The position numbers and the translations under genes were made by a program. Shown here in pieces: positions 25,889-35,503 of a DNA stretch of 64,000 bases. The stretch is from Ensifer canadensis (GTDB lineage Bacteria; Pseudomonadota; Alphaproteobacteria; Rhizobiales; Rhizobiaceae). The stretch spans positions 3,473,501-3,537,500 of the forward strand of contig NZ_CP083370.1 of NCBI RefSeq assembly GCF_017488845.2. The letters are read 5' to 3'. The notes below the pieces were generated by a model. That model had not been told where the DNA came from, ran no database searches, and saw only the letters and a program-made list of their open reading frames with translations. Within the stretch, counting starts at the first letter, position 1. Every line of letters begins with the position of its first letter.

Positions 25889-27298
25889 TTACTTCCACTC
25901 ACGAATGTCGACGAAATGTCCGGCGACCGCTGCGGCCGCCGCCATTGCCGGCGATACCAGATGTGTGCGTCCCTTGAAGCCCTGGCGGCCTTCGAAGTTA
26001 CGGTTGGAGGTCGAGGCACAGCGCTCGCCCGGCTTCAGCCGGTCGTCGTTCATCGCCAGGCACATCGAGCAGCCCGGCTCGCGCCAGTCGAAGCCCGCTT
26101 CCCGGAAGATCTTGTCGAGGCCTTCGGCTTCCGCCTGCTCCTTGACGAGGCCGGAGCCCGGAACAATCATCGCCGAAACGGTCGGCGCAACCTTGCGGCC
26201 TTCGACGACAGCGGCAACGGCGCGCAGATCCTCGATGCGGCCGTTGGTGCACGAGCCGATGAAGACGCGGTCGATGGCGATGTCAGTGATCTTGGTGCCG
26301 GGCTTCAGGCCCATGTAGTCAAGCGCGCGCCACTTGGAGGTGCGCTTGTTTTCTTCCGGGATCTCGTCCGGGTTCGGGACGATGCCCTGAACCGAGATGA
26401 CGTCCTCAGGCGACGAACCCCAGGAGACGATCGGCGGCAGATCGGCAGCGTCGAGCACGACGACGCGATCGTAATGCGCGCCTTCGTCGGTGTGCAGCGT
26501 CTTCCAATAGTCGAGCGCCATTTCCCAGGCCTTGCCCTTCGGCGCGCGCGGCTTGTCCTTGATGTATTCGAAGGTCGTTTCGTCGGGCGCGATCAGGCCG
26601 GCGCGGGCACCGCCTTCGATCGTCATGTTGCAGATGGTCATGCGGCCTTCCATCGACAGCGAGCGGATCGCTTCGCCGGCAAACTCGATGACGTGTCCGG
26701 TGCCACCGGCGGTACCGATCTCACCGATTATGGCAAGGATGATGTCCTTGGCGGTCACACCTGGCGGCAGCTGGCCGTCGACGCGCACCAGCATGTTCTT
26801 GGCCTTCTGCTGGATCAGCGTCTGGGTCGCAAGCACGTGCTCGACTTCCGACGTGCCGATGCCATGCGCCAGCGCGCCGAAGGCACCATGCGTCGAGGTG
26901 TGGCTGTCGCCGCAAACGATGGTCATGCCCGGCAGCGTGAAGCCCTGCTCCGGGCCGACGATGTGCACGATGCCCTGGCGCTTGTCGTTTTCCGAGTAGT
27001 ATTCGACACCGAACTCGGCTGCGTTCGTGGCGAGCGCCTCGACCTGGATGCGGCTCTCCTCGTTCTTGATGCCGAGATGGCGATCAGGTGAGGTCGGCAC
27101 GTTGTGGTCGACGACGGCGAGCGTCTTTTCCGGAGCGCGGACCTTGCGGCCAGCCATGCGCAGGCCCTCGAAAGCCTGCGGGCTCGTCACCTCATGAACG
27201 AGATGACGATCGATGTAGAGAAGACAGGTGCCATCGTCCTGGCTGTTGACCAGATGGTCGTCCCAGATCTTGTCATAGAGAGTACGCGGTGCGCTCAT
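25889..27298 (-). CDS. leuC: 3-isopropylmalate dehydratase large subunit
   Basis: A 469-residue [4Fe-4S] subunit of isopropylmalate isomerase, partner of LeuD at 27-632. Cluster-ligand cysteines are visible in [15 protein letters not shown] and CSMCLAMN, and aconitase-type signatures include [16 protein letters not shown] and [14 protein letters not shown]. The start [17 protein letters not shown] is family-typical. It is transcribed alone with its own terminator. The 243-base region upstream contains no obvious leucine-rich leader peptide. Confidence 0.97.
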   Translation of the reverse strand: MSAPRTLYDKIWDDHLVNSQDDGTCLLYIDRHLVHEVTSPQAFEGLRMAGRKVRAPEKTLAVVDHNVPTSPDRHLGIKNEESRIQVEALATNAAEFGVEYYSENDKRQGIVHIVGPEQGFTLPGMTIVCGDSHTSTHGAFGALAHGIGTSEVEHVLATQTLIQQKAKNMLVRVDGQLPPGVTAKDIILAIIGEIGTAGGTGHVIEFAGEAIRSLSMEGRMTICNMTIEGGARAGLIAPDETTFEYIKDKPRAPKGKAWEMALDYWKTLHTDEGAHYDRVVVLDAADLPPIVSWGSSPEDVISVQGIVPNPDEIPEENKRTSKWRALDYMGLKPGTKITDIAIDRVFIGSCTNGRIEDLRAVAAVVEGRKVAPTVSAMIVPGSGLVKEQAEAEGLDKIFREAGFDWREPGCSMCLAMNDDRLKPGERCASTSNRNFEGRQGFKGRTHLVSPAMAAAAAVAGHFVDIREWK

Positions 27299-27541
27299 GG
27301 CGATATATCCATCGAATTTTCAGAAGTAAGGGAAAAGCCGGCAGCAAGGCAGCCGGAAACACTGATCAAGGGATCAGGATAGGAGGCTTGTCAGCGCCCC
27401 GGATACGCGCGCAAAAAAGCGTGCCGGCAGACGCTTGTGGTCCTGCAGCACGACGATTTTTTGCTCTCGACATCCGAACTTGGATTCCATGAGGCCGTAC
27501 ATATCAATTTTTTGACACTTCGGCAATCGGTGGAAGCAGCC

Positions 27542-28363
27542 TCAACGCTGCTCGGCGCGCCGCAACCGCCGCTCGATCCCCCGCAAGCCCAGCGACAGGC
27601 CAATGGTCAGGACGAGATAGACATAGGCAACGATCGAATAGGTCTCGAAGAAGCGAAAGGAACCGGAGGCGTAGACCTTGCCCATCTGGGTGATGTCGGC
27701 GACGCCGAGCACCGAGACCAGCGAGGAGTCCTTGACCATGGCGACGAAGTCGTTGCCGAGCGGCGGCAGGATCACGCGGATCGCCTGCGGGAAGATCACC
27801 AGGCGAAACCGCTGGTAGCGCGTCAGGCCCAGCGCCTTGGCTGCCTCGACCTGACCCTTGTCGACCGAGAGGATGCCGGCCCGAAAGACTTCGGCGATGA
27901 AGGCGGAATAGCCGATCATCAGCGCCATGATCGCCCGCCACATCAGCGAGATGTCGCGCACCACCACCGGCTCCATCCAGCCGGCCGATATCAGCGGCGC
28001 GGTGATGAAGTTGGCGACCGTGACGAGCGTCGGCGCGCCGACGAAGGCGATGTAGAACAACAGGACGAGGATCGGCACGCCGCGGATGACCTCGGTGTAG
28101 AAGCGTGCGATCTGGCGAAGTGCCGCGTGCTCCGACAGCGCCATCAGCGCAATGCCGAGACCGAGCGTCGTCGCCAGCACGAAGCCCATCAGGGTCACGA
28201 AAATGGTGACGCCAATGCCCTTGAGGACGACGTTGAAGACTTCGGTGTAGATGTCATTGGTGACGATAACAGCGGCGAGCGCCACGGCAATCACCAGAAG
28301 GGCGACCAGCCACCAGGGATAGTCGCCCTTTCCGGACTTATCAGTCGATTGTGGGGAGGCCAT
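27542..28363 (-). CDS. Amino-acid ABC transporter permease (HisM type)
   Basis: A 273-residue inner-membrane permease of the polar amino-acid family. It has an N-terminal membrane helix (about 18-38), then about five more, with the EAA motif VEAAKALGLTRYQRFRLVIFPQAIRVILPPLGND contacting the ATPase. It forms a pair with the binding protein 9 bases upstream. No second permease or ATPase gene is adjacent, so the ATPase must come from elsewhere or the permease works as a homodimer. The substrate is unknown. Confidence 0.92.
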   Translation of the reverse strand: MASPQSTDKSGKGDYPWWLVALLVIAVALAAVIVTNDIYTEVFNVVLKGIGVTIFVTLMGFVLATTLGLGIALMALSEHAALRQIARFYTEVIRGVPILVLLFYIAFVGAPTLVTVANFITAPLISAGWMEPVVVRDISLMWRAIMALMIGYSAFIAEVFRAGILSVDKGQVEAAKALGLTRYQRFRLVIFPQAIRVILPPLGNDFVAMVKDSSLVSVLGVADITQMGKVYASGSFRFFETYSIVAYVYLVLTIGLSLGLRGIERRLRRAEQR

Positions 28364-28372
28364 GGCCTGCGA

Positions 28373-29182
28373 TCAGCCGCCCATCTTGTAGTCGAGGAAC
28401 CACTTCTTATCCAAGGCGTCGAAGGTTCCATCTTCCTTCAGCGCCTTGATCGCGGCGTTCACCGGGCCGACCAGGTCCGAACCCTTGGGATAGATGAAGC
28501 CGAAATCCTCGGTGCCGAGCGGGCCGCCGACGACCTTCAGCTTGCCTTCGGACGAATCGACATACCCCTTGGCGGCAACGCTGTCGGTCAGGACGACGTC
28601 GACGTCGCCGGCCTTGAGCGCCTGCACGGTGGCACCGAAGGTTTCGAACAGCTTGATGCGCGGGTTCTGCTCGTTGCCATCGAGCATTTCGTAGACGGCG
28701 GTGTAGAACGGCGAGGTGCCCGGCTGTGCGCCGACCAGACCGTCGGCGAAGGCGCCGAAGCTCTTGCCGTCGTTGAAGCGGTTCTCGTCGCCGCGCACCA
28801 GCATGAACTGCTGCGAGCGCATGTACGGATCGGAGAAGTCGACCTTCTCCTTGCGGTCGTCCTTGATGGTAATGCCGGTCATGCCGATCTGGTACTGGCC
28901 GTCGTGAACAGCCTGGATCATCGCGTCCCAGCTGGTGTTCTGGTACTCGACCTTGAAGTTCAGACGCTTGGCGATCTCGTTCATCGCATCATATTCCCAG
29001 CCGATCGCCTCACCGGTCTTCGGATCGACGAACTGCAGCGGCGGGTAGGCATTTTCCGTGACGACGACAACCGTCTTGCCACCGAGATCCGGCAGGTCGC
29101 TGGCGAAAGCCGGTGCAGAAAAAGCAAATGGAACGGCAAGTGCGGCTGCGATGCCCGCAAGCACATGGCGACGGATTGTCAT
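28373..29182 (-). CDS. Amino-acid ABC transporter substrate-binding protein
   Basis: A 269-residue periplasmic binding protein of the bacterial solute-binding family 3. The signal peptide covers about residues 1-27 (ending PAFAS). Binding-lobe motifs include GEAIGWEYDAMNEIAKRLNFKVEYQ and GQYQIGMTGITIKDDRKEKVDFSDPYM, typical of lysine/arginine/ornithine- and glutamine-type proteins. The ligand cannot be fixed from sequence. It leads the two-gene operon with the permease. The rplS terminator lies just upstream (29254-29283). Confidence 0.93.
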   Translation of the reverse strand: MTIRRHVLAGIAAALAVPFAFSAPAFASDLPDLGGKTVVVVTENAYPPLQFVDPKTGEAIGWEYDAMNEIAKRLNFKVEYQNTSWDAMIQAVHDGQYQIGMTGITIKDDRKEKVDFSDPYMRSQQFMLVRGDENRFNDGKSFGAFADGLVGAQPGTSPFYTAVYEMLDGNEQNPRIKLFETFGATVQALKAGDVDVVLTDSVAAKGYVDSSEGKLKVVGGPLGTEDFGFIYPKGSDLVGPVNAAIKALKEDGTFDALDKKWFLDYKMGG

Positions 29183-29253
29183 TGGAAGAGCTCCCGAAAA
29201 GTGTGGCAGCGAAAAATGTCACGGATTGCTAAGAAAAGACAAGCGCATAGTAC

Positions 29254-29283
29254 CAAAAAAGAAAGGCGGCCCGAGGCCGCCTT
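29254..29283 (-). terminator. Rho-independent terminator of rplS
   Basis: On the minus strand, AAGGCGGC (29283-29276) pairs with GCCGCCTT (29270-29263), followed by TCTTTTTT. It lies 27 bases after the rplS stop. Confidence 0.9.
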
Positions 29284-29309
29284 CCCTACAATCCCAAAGG
29301 ATTGAAATC

Positions 29310-29852
29310 TTATTCCGCTGCGGCTTCAGCTGCCTTGGCTTCGGCGGCTTCTGCTGCTGCCTTGGCTTCTGCGGCTTCGGCTGCTGCCTTTTCGGCTGCA
29401 AGAGCCTGAGCTGCTGCGATCTTTTCAGCTTCGATCCGTGCCTTTTCCTCGACAACGGCCTGGCGCTCGGCGTCGTTCAGCTTGCGGGCGCGCGTACCGG
29501 TGTTTTCAACGATACGAGCCGACTTGCCGCGACGATCGCGCAGGTAGTAGAGCTTGGCGCGACGGACCTTACCGCGGCGAACCACTTCAACGCTCTCGAC
29601 GAGCGGCGAGTAAACCGGGAATACGCGCTCAACGCCTTCGCCGTAGGAGATCTTGCGAACGGTGAAGCTTTCGTTGATGCCGCCGCCCGAACGAGCGATG
29701 CAAACGCCTTCATAGGCCTGAACGCGGGTACGCGTGCCTTCGACAACGCGGACGTTGACGCGCAGCGTGTCGCCTGCGGAGAAATCGGGGAGCGTGCGCT
29801 TGGCGGCAATCTTGGCGGCCTGTTCGGCTTCCAGCTGCTGGATGATGTTCAT
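29310..29852 (-). CDS. rplS: 50S ribosomal protein L19
   Basis: A 180-residue L19. Residues 1-120 are the conserved core ([61 protein letters not shown]). The rest is a long Ala/Glu/Lys-rich helical tail of about 60 residues, absent from E. coli L19 (115 residues) but usual in Rhizobiales. It is normally the last gene of rpsP-rimM-trmD-rplS; here a TSUP permease gene on the opposite strand lies between trmD and rplS, so rplS needs its own promoter. Confidence 0.97.
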   Translation of the reverse strand: MNIIQQLEAEQAAKIAAKRTLPDFSAGDTLRVNVRVVEGTRTRVQAYEGVCIARSGGGINESFTVRKISYGEGVERVFPVYSPLVESVEVVRRGKVRRAKLYYLRDRRGKSARIVENTGTRARKLNDAERQAVVEEKARIEAEKIAAAQALAAEKAAAEAAEAKAAAEAAEAKAAEAAAE

Positions 29853-30179
29853 CGGGTTAACCTTTCAAGTTCTTCTGAAACAGCCAGAGCGCTCTCGATC
29901 GACCTGTCGGACGTACCTTCAGATGTTGCCGGACCCCGGCAGGAGCGGATTCACCATTCTTTGTTGGTGGTCGACGGGCAAACAACCCGAACCGGGGCGG
30001 CACTTACACGAAGAAAACCCGCTTGTCATCCCCGCAAGCCATATTTTCCGGGCCATGGAGGCGTTCGGCGCGAATTCTATCAGAGATTTCGAAATAACGC
30101 GCATTGAAATGCATTCAATCGCGGGCTTGCGGCTGCAAAGCCCGCGGGCTATGCCGAGCTGGGGGCGATGGGGGAGACC
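29853..30179. other. Divergent intergenic region between rplS and TSUP gene
   Basis: A 327-base non-coding stretch that must hold the rplS promoter (minus) and that of the TSUP gene (plus). GCGGGCTT/AAGCCCGC (30121-30145) forms an 8-bp stem about 35 bases before the TSUP start. I see no other clear motif. Confidence 0.5.
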
Positions 30180-30926
30180 ATGCATTTCTTCGAAGTACTT
30201 CTGCTTTTCGTCGCCGGTTTCCTGTCGGGCGTGGTCAATGCGATTGCCGGTGGCGGAACCTTCCTCACCTTCGGCGCCATGACCCTTGGCGGGTTGCCGC
30301 CGATTGTCGCCAATGCCACGTCGTCGATCATCCAGCTTCCCGGCTATATCACCTCGACCCTTGCCTATGCCAAGGAGATCCGCGCGGACCGCCGCCAGGC
30401 GATCCTTCTTGGCGTCATTTCGGCGGTCGGCGGACTTGCCGGCGCGGTGTTGCTGATCTCCCTGTCGAACGCCTCGTTTCGTGCGCTCGTCCCCTGGCTG
30501 CTGATCGCCGCGACGGCGATCTTCGCCGCCGGGCCGCTCCTGAAGCCCAAGGCCCGCATCGACGAGCATGCGATCAGCCCGGCCGGTGTCGTCAGCCAGT
30601 TCGCAACCTCGATCTATGGCGGCTTCTTCGGCGCCGGCATGGGCATCATGATGCTGGCGGTGTTGGGACTTGCCACCGGTGGCGGCTATCACCGCCTGAA
30701 TGCGCTGAAGAACTTCATCTCGATCGTCATCGCCACCATCGCCATCGTGGTCTTCGCCGCCGGCGGGGTCGTGTCGTGGCTGCATGCGGCGATCATGGTT
30801 CCCGGTGCCGCCCTCGGCGGTTATCTCGGCGTCTGGGCGGCACGGCGCGTGCCGCAGGCGGTGATCCGCGCCTTGGTCGTCGCGGTCGGCTTGCTGCTCG
30901 CCGCCTATTACTTCTTCACGGGTTGA
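30180..30926 (+). CDS. TSUP-family (TauE/SafE) membrane permease
   Basis: A 248-residue inner-membrane protein with about eight hydrophobic helices. The TSUP marks [22 protein letters not shown] near the N terminus and the repeated [13 protein letters not shown] in the second half are present. The family exports or imports sulfite, sulfoacetate or related organosulfur anions; the substrate here is unknown. ATG 30180 follows GGGGGAG; the frame also opens at ATG 30168, four codons upstream. The 3' end overlaps convergent trmD by 19 bases. Confidence 0.9.
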   Translation: MHFFEVLLLFVAGFLSGVVNAIAGGGTFLTFGAMTLGGLPPIVANATSSIIQLPGYITSTLAYAKEIRADRRQAILLGVISAVGGLAGAVLLISLSNASFRALVPWLLIAATAIFAAGPLLKPKARIDEHAISPAGVVSQFATSIYGGFFGAGMGIMMLAVLGLATGGGYHRLNALKNFISIVIATIAIVVFAAGGVVSWLHAAIMVPGAALGGYLGVWAARRVPQAVIRALVVAVGLLLAAYYFFTG

Positions 30927-31600
30927 GGAAGCAGGTCCGGCCGACGCGCCTCGGTCAGCCGACGGGCTTCCGCCTCGCGCCACTTGGCGATGGCGCCGTG
31001 ATTGCCCGAGGTCAGCACGGCCGGGATCTCCCTGCCCTCGAAGACCTGCGGACGGGTATAGTGCGGATGCTCCAGCAACCCGCCTTCGAAGCTTTCGTGA
31101 ACGCCCGACAGCTCGTTGCCCATCACCCCGGGCAGGATGCGCACGACGGCATCGAGCAGCGTCAGCGCTGCCGGCTCGCCGCCCGAGAGGATATAGTCGC
31201 CGATCGACACTTCCTCGAGCGCGCGCCCGTCGATGACGCGCTGGTCGACACCTTCGAACCGCCCGCAGACGATGACCACGCCGGGACCGTCGGCAAGTTC
31301 GCGCACGCGCTTCTGCGTCAAGGGCCTACCGCGCGGGCTCATCAGCAGCCGCGGGCGATGATCGTCCTGCGACACCGCGTCGATCGCACGGGCGAGGACG
31401 TCGGGCCTCAGCACCATGCCGGCGCCGCCGCCGGCCGGCGTATCGTCGACGGTCCGGTGCTTGTCCTCCGCAAAGTCACGGATCTGCACGGCATCGATCG
31501 ACCATTGGCCGCGCTCCAGCGCCCGGCCGGAGAGCGAGGCGCCGAGATGGCCGGGAAACATTTCGGGATAGAGCGTGAGAACCGTTGCGCGGAAGGACAT
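30908..31600 (-). CDS. trmD: tRNA (guanine37-N1)-methyltransferase
   Basis: A 230-residue SPOUT methyltransferase making m1G37 in tRNAs to prevent +1 frameshifting. The knot region is clear: [45 protein letters not shown], and [32 protein letters not shown] 31600 lies 11 bases after the rimM stop and gives the family length. The 3' end overlaps the TSUP gene. It is transcribed from rpsP or the ffh promoter upstream. Confidence 0.96.
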   Translation of the reverse strand: MSFRATVLTLYPEMFPGHLGASLSGRALERGQWSIDAVQIRDFAEDKHRTVDDTPAGGGAGMVLRPDVLARAIDAVSQDDHRPRLLMSPRGRPLTQKRVRELADGPGVVIVCGRFEGVDQRVIDGRALEEVSIGDYILSGGEPAALTLLDAVVRILPGVMGNELSGVHESFEGGLLEHPHYTRPQVFEGREIPAVLTSGNHGAIAKWREAEARRLTEARRPDLLPQPVKK

Positions 31601-31611
31601 TGCCTTGGCGC

Positions 31612-32172
31612 TCACTTGCGCTTGGCCGAAAACGGGCTGCCGGGCTCGTCCTTGTCGTCGATGAGGCCGGCGGCCAGCGGATCGACCAGCAGCTTGCCGC
31701 CTTCCAAATCGATCTCCAGAACGGACCATTCAGTAAAGGGAATGAGCACGGGGCGCTTGCCCGGCCCCTTGAGCTCCAGCAGGTCGCCCGCGCCGAAATC
31801 GAACACGCCCGTCACGGTGCCGTAGCTCTTGCCGCTGCCGTCGATGGCCTCGAGGCCCTCGAGGTCGGCATAGAAGAATTCGTCTTCGTCGAGATCGTCG
31901 TCGGGCAGATTGTCGCGATCGACGAACAGTTCGAGGCCATTCAGCGCCTCGGCGGCCGTGCGGTCGTTGACGCCGCGAAAGCGGACGACGACCACGTTCT
32001 TGGCCTCGCGGATTTCCAGCACCTCGAACACGCGCCCATCGGCGCTATGGAGATGGCCATAATCGCCGAGTGCCGTCGGGTCGTCGGTGAAAGACTTGAC
32101 CCTGACCTCGCCGCGCAAACCTTGCGCCGCGCCGACAGTCGCCATCAGAACCGGGTTTTCGAGTTTGCTCAT
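31612..32172 (-). CDS. rimM: 16S rRNA processing protein RimM
   Basis: A 186-residue maturation factor for the 30S head that binds S19. The N-terminal domain has [25 protein letters not shown] and the C-terminal PRC-barrel has [17 protein letters not shown] and [23 protein letters not shown] 32172 gives the standard N terminus; the frame stays open upstream to 32250 through a hairpin region. An ATG immediately before it (32175) is an alternative. A terminator-like hairpin separates it from rpsP. Confidence 0.95.
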   Translation of the reverse strand: MSKLENPVLMATVGAAQGLRGEVRVKSFTDDPTALGDYGHLHSADGRVFEVLEIREAKNVVVVRFRGVNDRTAAEALNGLELFVDRDNLPDDDLDEDEFFYADLEGLEAIDGSGKSYGTVTGVFDFGAGDLLELKGPGKRPVLIPFTEWSVLEIDLEGGKLLVDPLAAGLIDDKDEPGSPFSAKRK

Positions 32173-32215
32173 CATCCGTATCCGTTTGGGGATTTCAGGG
32201 TGCACATAACGGAAA

Positions 32216-32241
32216 ACGGGCGGCATGGAAATGCCGCCCGT
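32216..32241 (-). terminator. Hairpin between rpsP and rimM, possible partial terminator
   Basis: On the minus strand, ACGGGCGGCAT-TTCC-ATGCCGCCCGT is an 11-bp perfect stem followed by TTTCCGTTATG. It lies in the gap after the rpsP stop and could terminate or protect part of the rpsP transcripts. Confidence 0.6.
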
Positions 32242-32264
32242 CTCCTTCATCCGTTTGCCGGATA

Positions 32265-32639
32265 TTATTCCGCGGCACCTTCGGCAGCGGCAGCAGCGGC
32301 GTCTTCGGCCTTCTGCTTGGCTTCAGCAGCGCGCTCCTGAGCCTTCTTGCCCGGCAGACCCTTGTTCGGGTTGCTGCGAGCCGGACGCTGAGCGATACCG
32401 GCCTGGTCGAGGAAGCGCATGACGCGGTCGGTCGGCTGGGCGCCCTGGGCGATCCAGTGGCTGATGCGCTCGGCGTTCAGCTCGACGCGCTTTTCGTCGT
32501 CCTTGCCGAGCATCGGGTTCCAGGAACCGATCTTCTCGAGGAAGCGGCCGTCACGCGGGCTGCGGGCGTCGGCAACGACGATCTGGTAGTAAGGACGCTT
32601 CTTGGAACCGCCACGGGCGAGACGAATTTTCAGTGCCAT
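32265..32639 (-). CDS. rpsP: 30S ribosomal protein S16
   Basis: A 124-residue S16. The core [26 protein letters not shown] and [14 protein letters not shown] is highly conserved. Residues from about 85 form a Lys/Ala-rich extension ending in a run of alanines, longer than E. coli S16 (82 residues) but normal in Rhizobiales. GGAG is found upstream of ATG 32639. It lies between aroQ and rimM on the minus strand. Confidence 0.97.
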   Translation of the reverse strand: MALKIRLARGGSKKRPYYQIVVADARSPRDGRFLEKIGSWNPMLGKDDEKRVELNAERISHWIAQGAQPTDRVMRFLDQAGIAQRPARSNPNKGLPGKKAQERAAEAKQKAEDAAAAAAEGAAE

Positions 32640-32676
32640 TTGAGTAACTCCTTGCAGGCTTTCTTGACCGCTTCGT

Positions 32677-33012
32677 TCAAGCGGAATGGGTGGTGCCGAC
32701 GGTGCCCGCGGAATGCGTGCGATCGGCGGCGATGGCTTCATGATGCCGGATGACTTCCTTGATGATGAAGTTCAGGAACTTCTCGGCGAAATCCGGATCC
32801 AGATTGGCATCCTTCGCCAGGTGGCGAAGACGTTCGATCTGGTATTCTTCGCGCGCCGCATCGGCCGGCGGCAGATTGTGCTTGGCCTTGAGAACGCCGA
32901 CCGCCTGGGTGCAGCGGAACCGTTCGGCCAGCATGTGGACGAGCGCGGCATCGATGTTGTCGATCGACTGCCGGTAACCCGCCAATTCCTTTTTGATTTC
33001 GGGATCAATCAT
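32677..33012 (-). CDS. Chorismate mutase (AroQ type)
   Basis: A 111-residue all-helical AroQ-class mutase converting chorismate to prephenate for phenylalanine and tyrosine. Motifs are [20 protein letters not shown] (residues 13-32), the active-site Lys in [11 protein letters not shown], and the C-terminal [14 protein letters not shown]. The tail after residue 98 is variable. It lies 13 bases downstream of ffh and 37 bases upstream of rpsP, an unusual metabolic gene inside a translation and export operon; this position recurs in Rhizobiales by recall. Confidence 0.93.
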   Translation of the reverse strand: MIDPEIKKELAGYRQSIDNIDAALVHMLAERFRCTQAVGVLKAKHNLPPADAAREEYQIERLRHLAKDANLDPDFAEKFLNFIIKEVIRHHEAIAADRTHSAGTVGTTHSA

Positions 33013-33025
33013 CTCTCACCGATCC

Positions 33026-34588
33026 TCACTTCTTCTTGGGTAGGCCCGGAAGGCCGGGGAAACCGCCAAGGCCCGGAAGCTTGGCGCCGCCGAGACCGGG
33101 CAGGCCGCCGCCGCCAAGGCCCGGCATGCCGCCGGGCTTGAGGCCGGCTGCTTCCGCCTGCTTCTGCAACGCTTCGAGCTGCTTGGGGTCGAGGCTCGAC
33201 AGATCGGGCATGCCGCCGCCACCAAGGCCGCCGAGGCCCATCTTGCTGGCAAGGCCGCCCATCATCTGCTTCATCATGCCGCCTTTGCCCTTGCCGCCCA
33301 TCATCTTCATCATGTCCGCCATCTGGCGGTGCATCTTCAGAAGCTTGTTGATGTCGGCAGCATCGGTGCCGGAACCGGCGGCGATGCGCTTCTTGCGGGA
33401 ATGCTTCAGCATGTCCGGGTTGGCGCGCTCGGCCCTGGTCATCGAGGAGATGATGGCGATCTGGCGTCCGAACAGCTTGTCGTCGAGACCGGCCGAGGCC
33501 ATCTTGTCCTTCATGCCGGCCATGCCGGGCATCAGGCCCATGATACCGCCCATGCCGCCCATCTTCTGCATCTGACGCAATTGGTCGGCGAGGTCGTTCA
33601 GGTCGAACTTGCCCTTGGCCATCTTGGCGGCCATTGCGGCCGCCTTTTCGGCGTCGATGTTCTCGGCAGCCTTTTCGACCAGCGAGATGATGTCGCCCAT
33701 GCCGAGGATACGGTCGGCAACGCGGCGCGGATGGAACTCTTCGAGTTCGCCCATCTTTTCGCCGACGCCGATGAGCTTGATCGGCTTGCCGGTAACGGCG
33801 CGCATCGAAAGTGCTGCACCGCCGCGGCCGTCGCCGTCCATACGGGTGAGCACGAGGCCGGTGATGCCGACGCGTTCGTCGAAGTTGCGGGCGAGGTTGA
33901 CGGCATCCTGACCGGTCAGCGCATCGGCGACCAGCAGGATCTCATGCGGATTGGACTTCCGCTTGATTTCCGCCATCTCGATCATCAGCGGCTCGTCGAT
34001 ATGCGTACGGCCGGCGGTGTCGAGGATGACGATGTCGTGGCCGCCGAGCTTGGCGGCCTGCACGGCGCGCGCGGCGATATCGGTCGGCGACTGGCCGGCG
34101 ATGATTGGCAGCGTATCGACGCCGGCCTGAACGCCGAGCTGGCGAAGCTGCTCCTGGGCGGCCGGACGACGGGTGTCGAGCGAAGCCATCAGGACCTTCT
34201 TTTTGTCCCGCGTCTTCATCCGGCTGGCGATCTTGCCGGTGGTCGTCGTCTTGCCCGAGCCCTGCAGACCGACCATCATGATGACGACCGGTGCCGGCGC
34301 ATTGAGGTCGATAGTGACGCCCTCGGAGCCCAGCATCTCGACCAGCTCGTCATGGACGAGCTTGACGACCATCTGCCCGGGCTTGATCGATTTCAGGATC
34401 TCGGCGCCAACGGCCTTCTCGCGAACCTTTTCAGTAAAGGAGCGCACGACGTCGAGGGCGACATCGGCTTCGAGCAACGCACGGCGAACCTCGCGAAGCG
34501 CCGCGGAAACATCTGCTTCCGACAATGCGCCGCGGCCGGTCAGTCCATTCAATATGGAACCAAGGCGGTCCTGGAGGCTCTCGAACAT
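33026..34588 (-). CDS. ffh: Signal recognition particle protein Ffh
   Basis: A 520-residue SRP54 GTPase that binds signal sequences and, with FtsY (38819-40510), targets membrane proteins. The N domain is residues 1-90. G-domain motifs are GLQGSGKTTTTGK (about 107-119), DTRRPAAQEQL, VILDTAGR and TRMDGDGRGG. The methionine-rich M domain follows (300-450), then a Gly/Leu/Pro-rich tail of about 70 residues (repeats of PGLGG), longer than in E. coli. AAGGAAGTGAGA precedes ATG 34588. Confidence 0.97.
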   Translation of the reverse strand: MFESLQDRLGSILNGLTGRGALSEADVSAALREVRRALLEADVALDVVRSFTEKVREKAVGAEILKSIKPGQMVVKLVHDELVEMLGSEGVTIDLNAPAPVVIMMVGLQGSGKTTTTGKIASRMKTRDKKKVLMASLDTRRPAAQEQLRQLGVQAGVDTLPIIAGQSPTDIAARAVQAAKLGGHDIVILDTAGRTHIDEPLMIEMAEIKRKSNPHEILLVADALTGQDAVNLARNFDERVGITGLVLTRMDGDGRGGAALSMRAVTGKPIKLIGVGEKMGELEEFHPRRVADRILGMGDIISLVEKAAENIDAEKAAAMAAKMAKGKFDLNDLADQLRQMQKMGGMGGIMGLMPGMAGMKDKMASAGLDDKLFGRQIAIISSMTRAERANPDMLKHSRKKRIAAGSGTDAADINKLLKMHRQMADMMKMMGGKGKGGMMKQMMGGLASKMGLGGLGGGGMPDLSSLDPKQLEALQKQAEAAGLKPGGMPGLGGGGLPGLGGAKLPGLGGFPGLPGLPKKK

Positions 34589-34891
34589 TCTCACTTCCTT
34601 CTGGTTTCCGGTGGCATGGAGACTAGCCGGAAACGTGGGTTCCTTCGCCTGAAAAACAAGGCGCAAAGCCAAAAACCACCCGAGGGCGCAACGCGCTGTC
34701 GGATGTTGACCTCCGGGCTCTCTTTATACCTTTACGGGGCCTGGTCGGTGGCTTCGAAGTCATCAACTTGCGAAGGAATTTGCCGCGATAAACAGGAAAG
34801 CGGCCGAAAAGTCAAGAACGGCCGGCAAATCCGGCAGCAGGGATTTCAGGCACGGACTGCGCCGCGACGCTCACAGCACCAATCCCGGCGG
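34589..34891. other. Non-coding gap between ffh and MarR-like gene
   Basis: A 303-base region that should carry the ffh-operon promoter (minus). I see no clear hairpin, repeat or small gene. The long plus-strand open frame crossing it is the antisense shadow of ffh. Confidence 0.4.
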
Positions 34892-35374
34892 TCAAGAGCC
34901 TTCCTTGTCATCCGCTGCGCCAAGTTCACGTGCCAGCTCATCGAACGCCGTCGCGACGCGGGTCATGACCCTGAGTGCCGCAACCACTTCGGTCTGGTTG
35001 ATATCGCCCAGAACCGCGTGCAGCAATTCGAGTTCGCGCCGGTGGATGGCCTCGAACAGGTCGCGACCGACAACGCTCGGCGCACAGAAATAGGCGCGTC
35101 GATGTTCCGGGTTGGGTTGCTTTTCCAGAAGTCCCTTTTCCAGCAGTCCGACGACGACGCGCAGCACGAACTGCCGTTTCATCGACAACCGCCGCGCCGC
35201 CTCCGGCACTGTCAATGGCTCCACGCAGAGAAGCTCGAGCACCGCCCTTTCGGCGACGGATATGCCCGAACCTTCCAGCATGTGCTCGATCGAACGATGC
35301 ACATTGAGATGGATCGGCCGGACCAGTTTGATGGCCTTGTACAGACGTTCCTGTTTGTCGAAGCGAACCAGCAT
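34892..35374 (-). CDS. MarR-like winged-helix regulator
   Basis: A 160-residue regulator with a central winged helix (about 30-110): SVAERAVLELLCVEPLTVPEAARRLSMKRQFVLRVVVGLLEKGLLEKQPNPEHRRAYF. The wing NPEHRRA fits MarR members (usually DxRxxR). The C-terminal helices are for dimerisation. Ligand and targets are unknown. ATG 35374 is preferred over the TTG at 35389. It is divergent from the metallo-hydrolase gene (129 bases between), a classic regulator-target arrangement. Confidence 0.85.
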   Translation of the reverse strand: MLVRFDKQERLYKAIKLVRPIHLNVHRSIEHMLEGSGISVAERAVLELLCVEPLTVPEAARRLSMKRQFVLRVVVGLLEKGLLEKQPNPEHRRAYFCAPSVVGRDLFEAIHRRELELLHAVLGDINQTEVVAALRVMTRVATAFDELARELGAADDKEGS

Positions 35375-35503
35375 GAGGCACGATAGCAATCAAGTTGCTA
35401 TTTTCAAGAATTTCTTAAACCTTGTCCCCTCACCCTGTCACGACGCATCGCAAGCGCCTATCTTTTTCAGACACCGCCACCAAACAATCGCCGGAAAGCG
35501 ACG

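Noticed and set aside
27299..27541. Possible leucine attenuator before leuC
   Set aside because: A CCGGC...GCCGG stem with a T-rich tail exists near 27335-27360 (minus), but there is no short leader frame with consecutive Leu codons.
33329..35386. 685-codon plus-strand frame across ffh and the MarR-like gene
   Set aside because: It is the antisense frame of two supported genes; composition is shadow-like.
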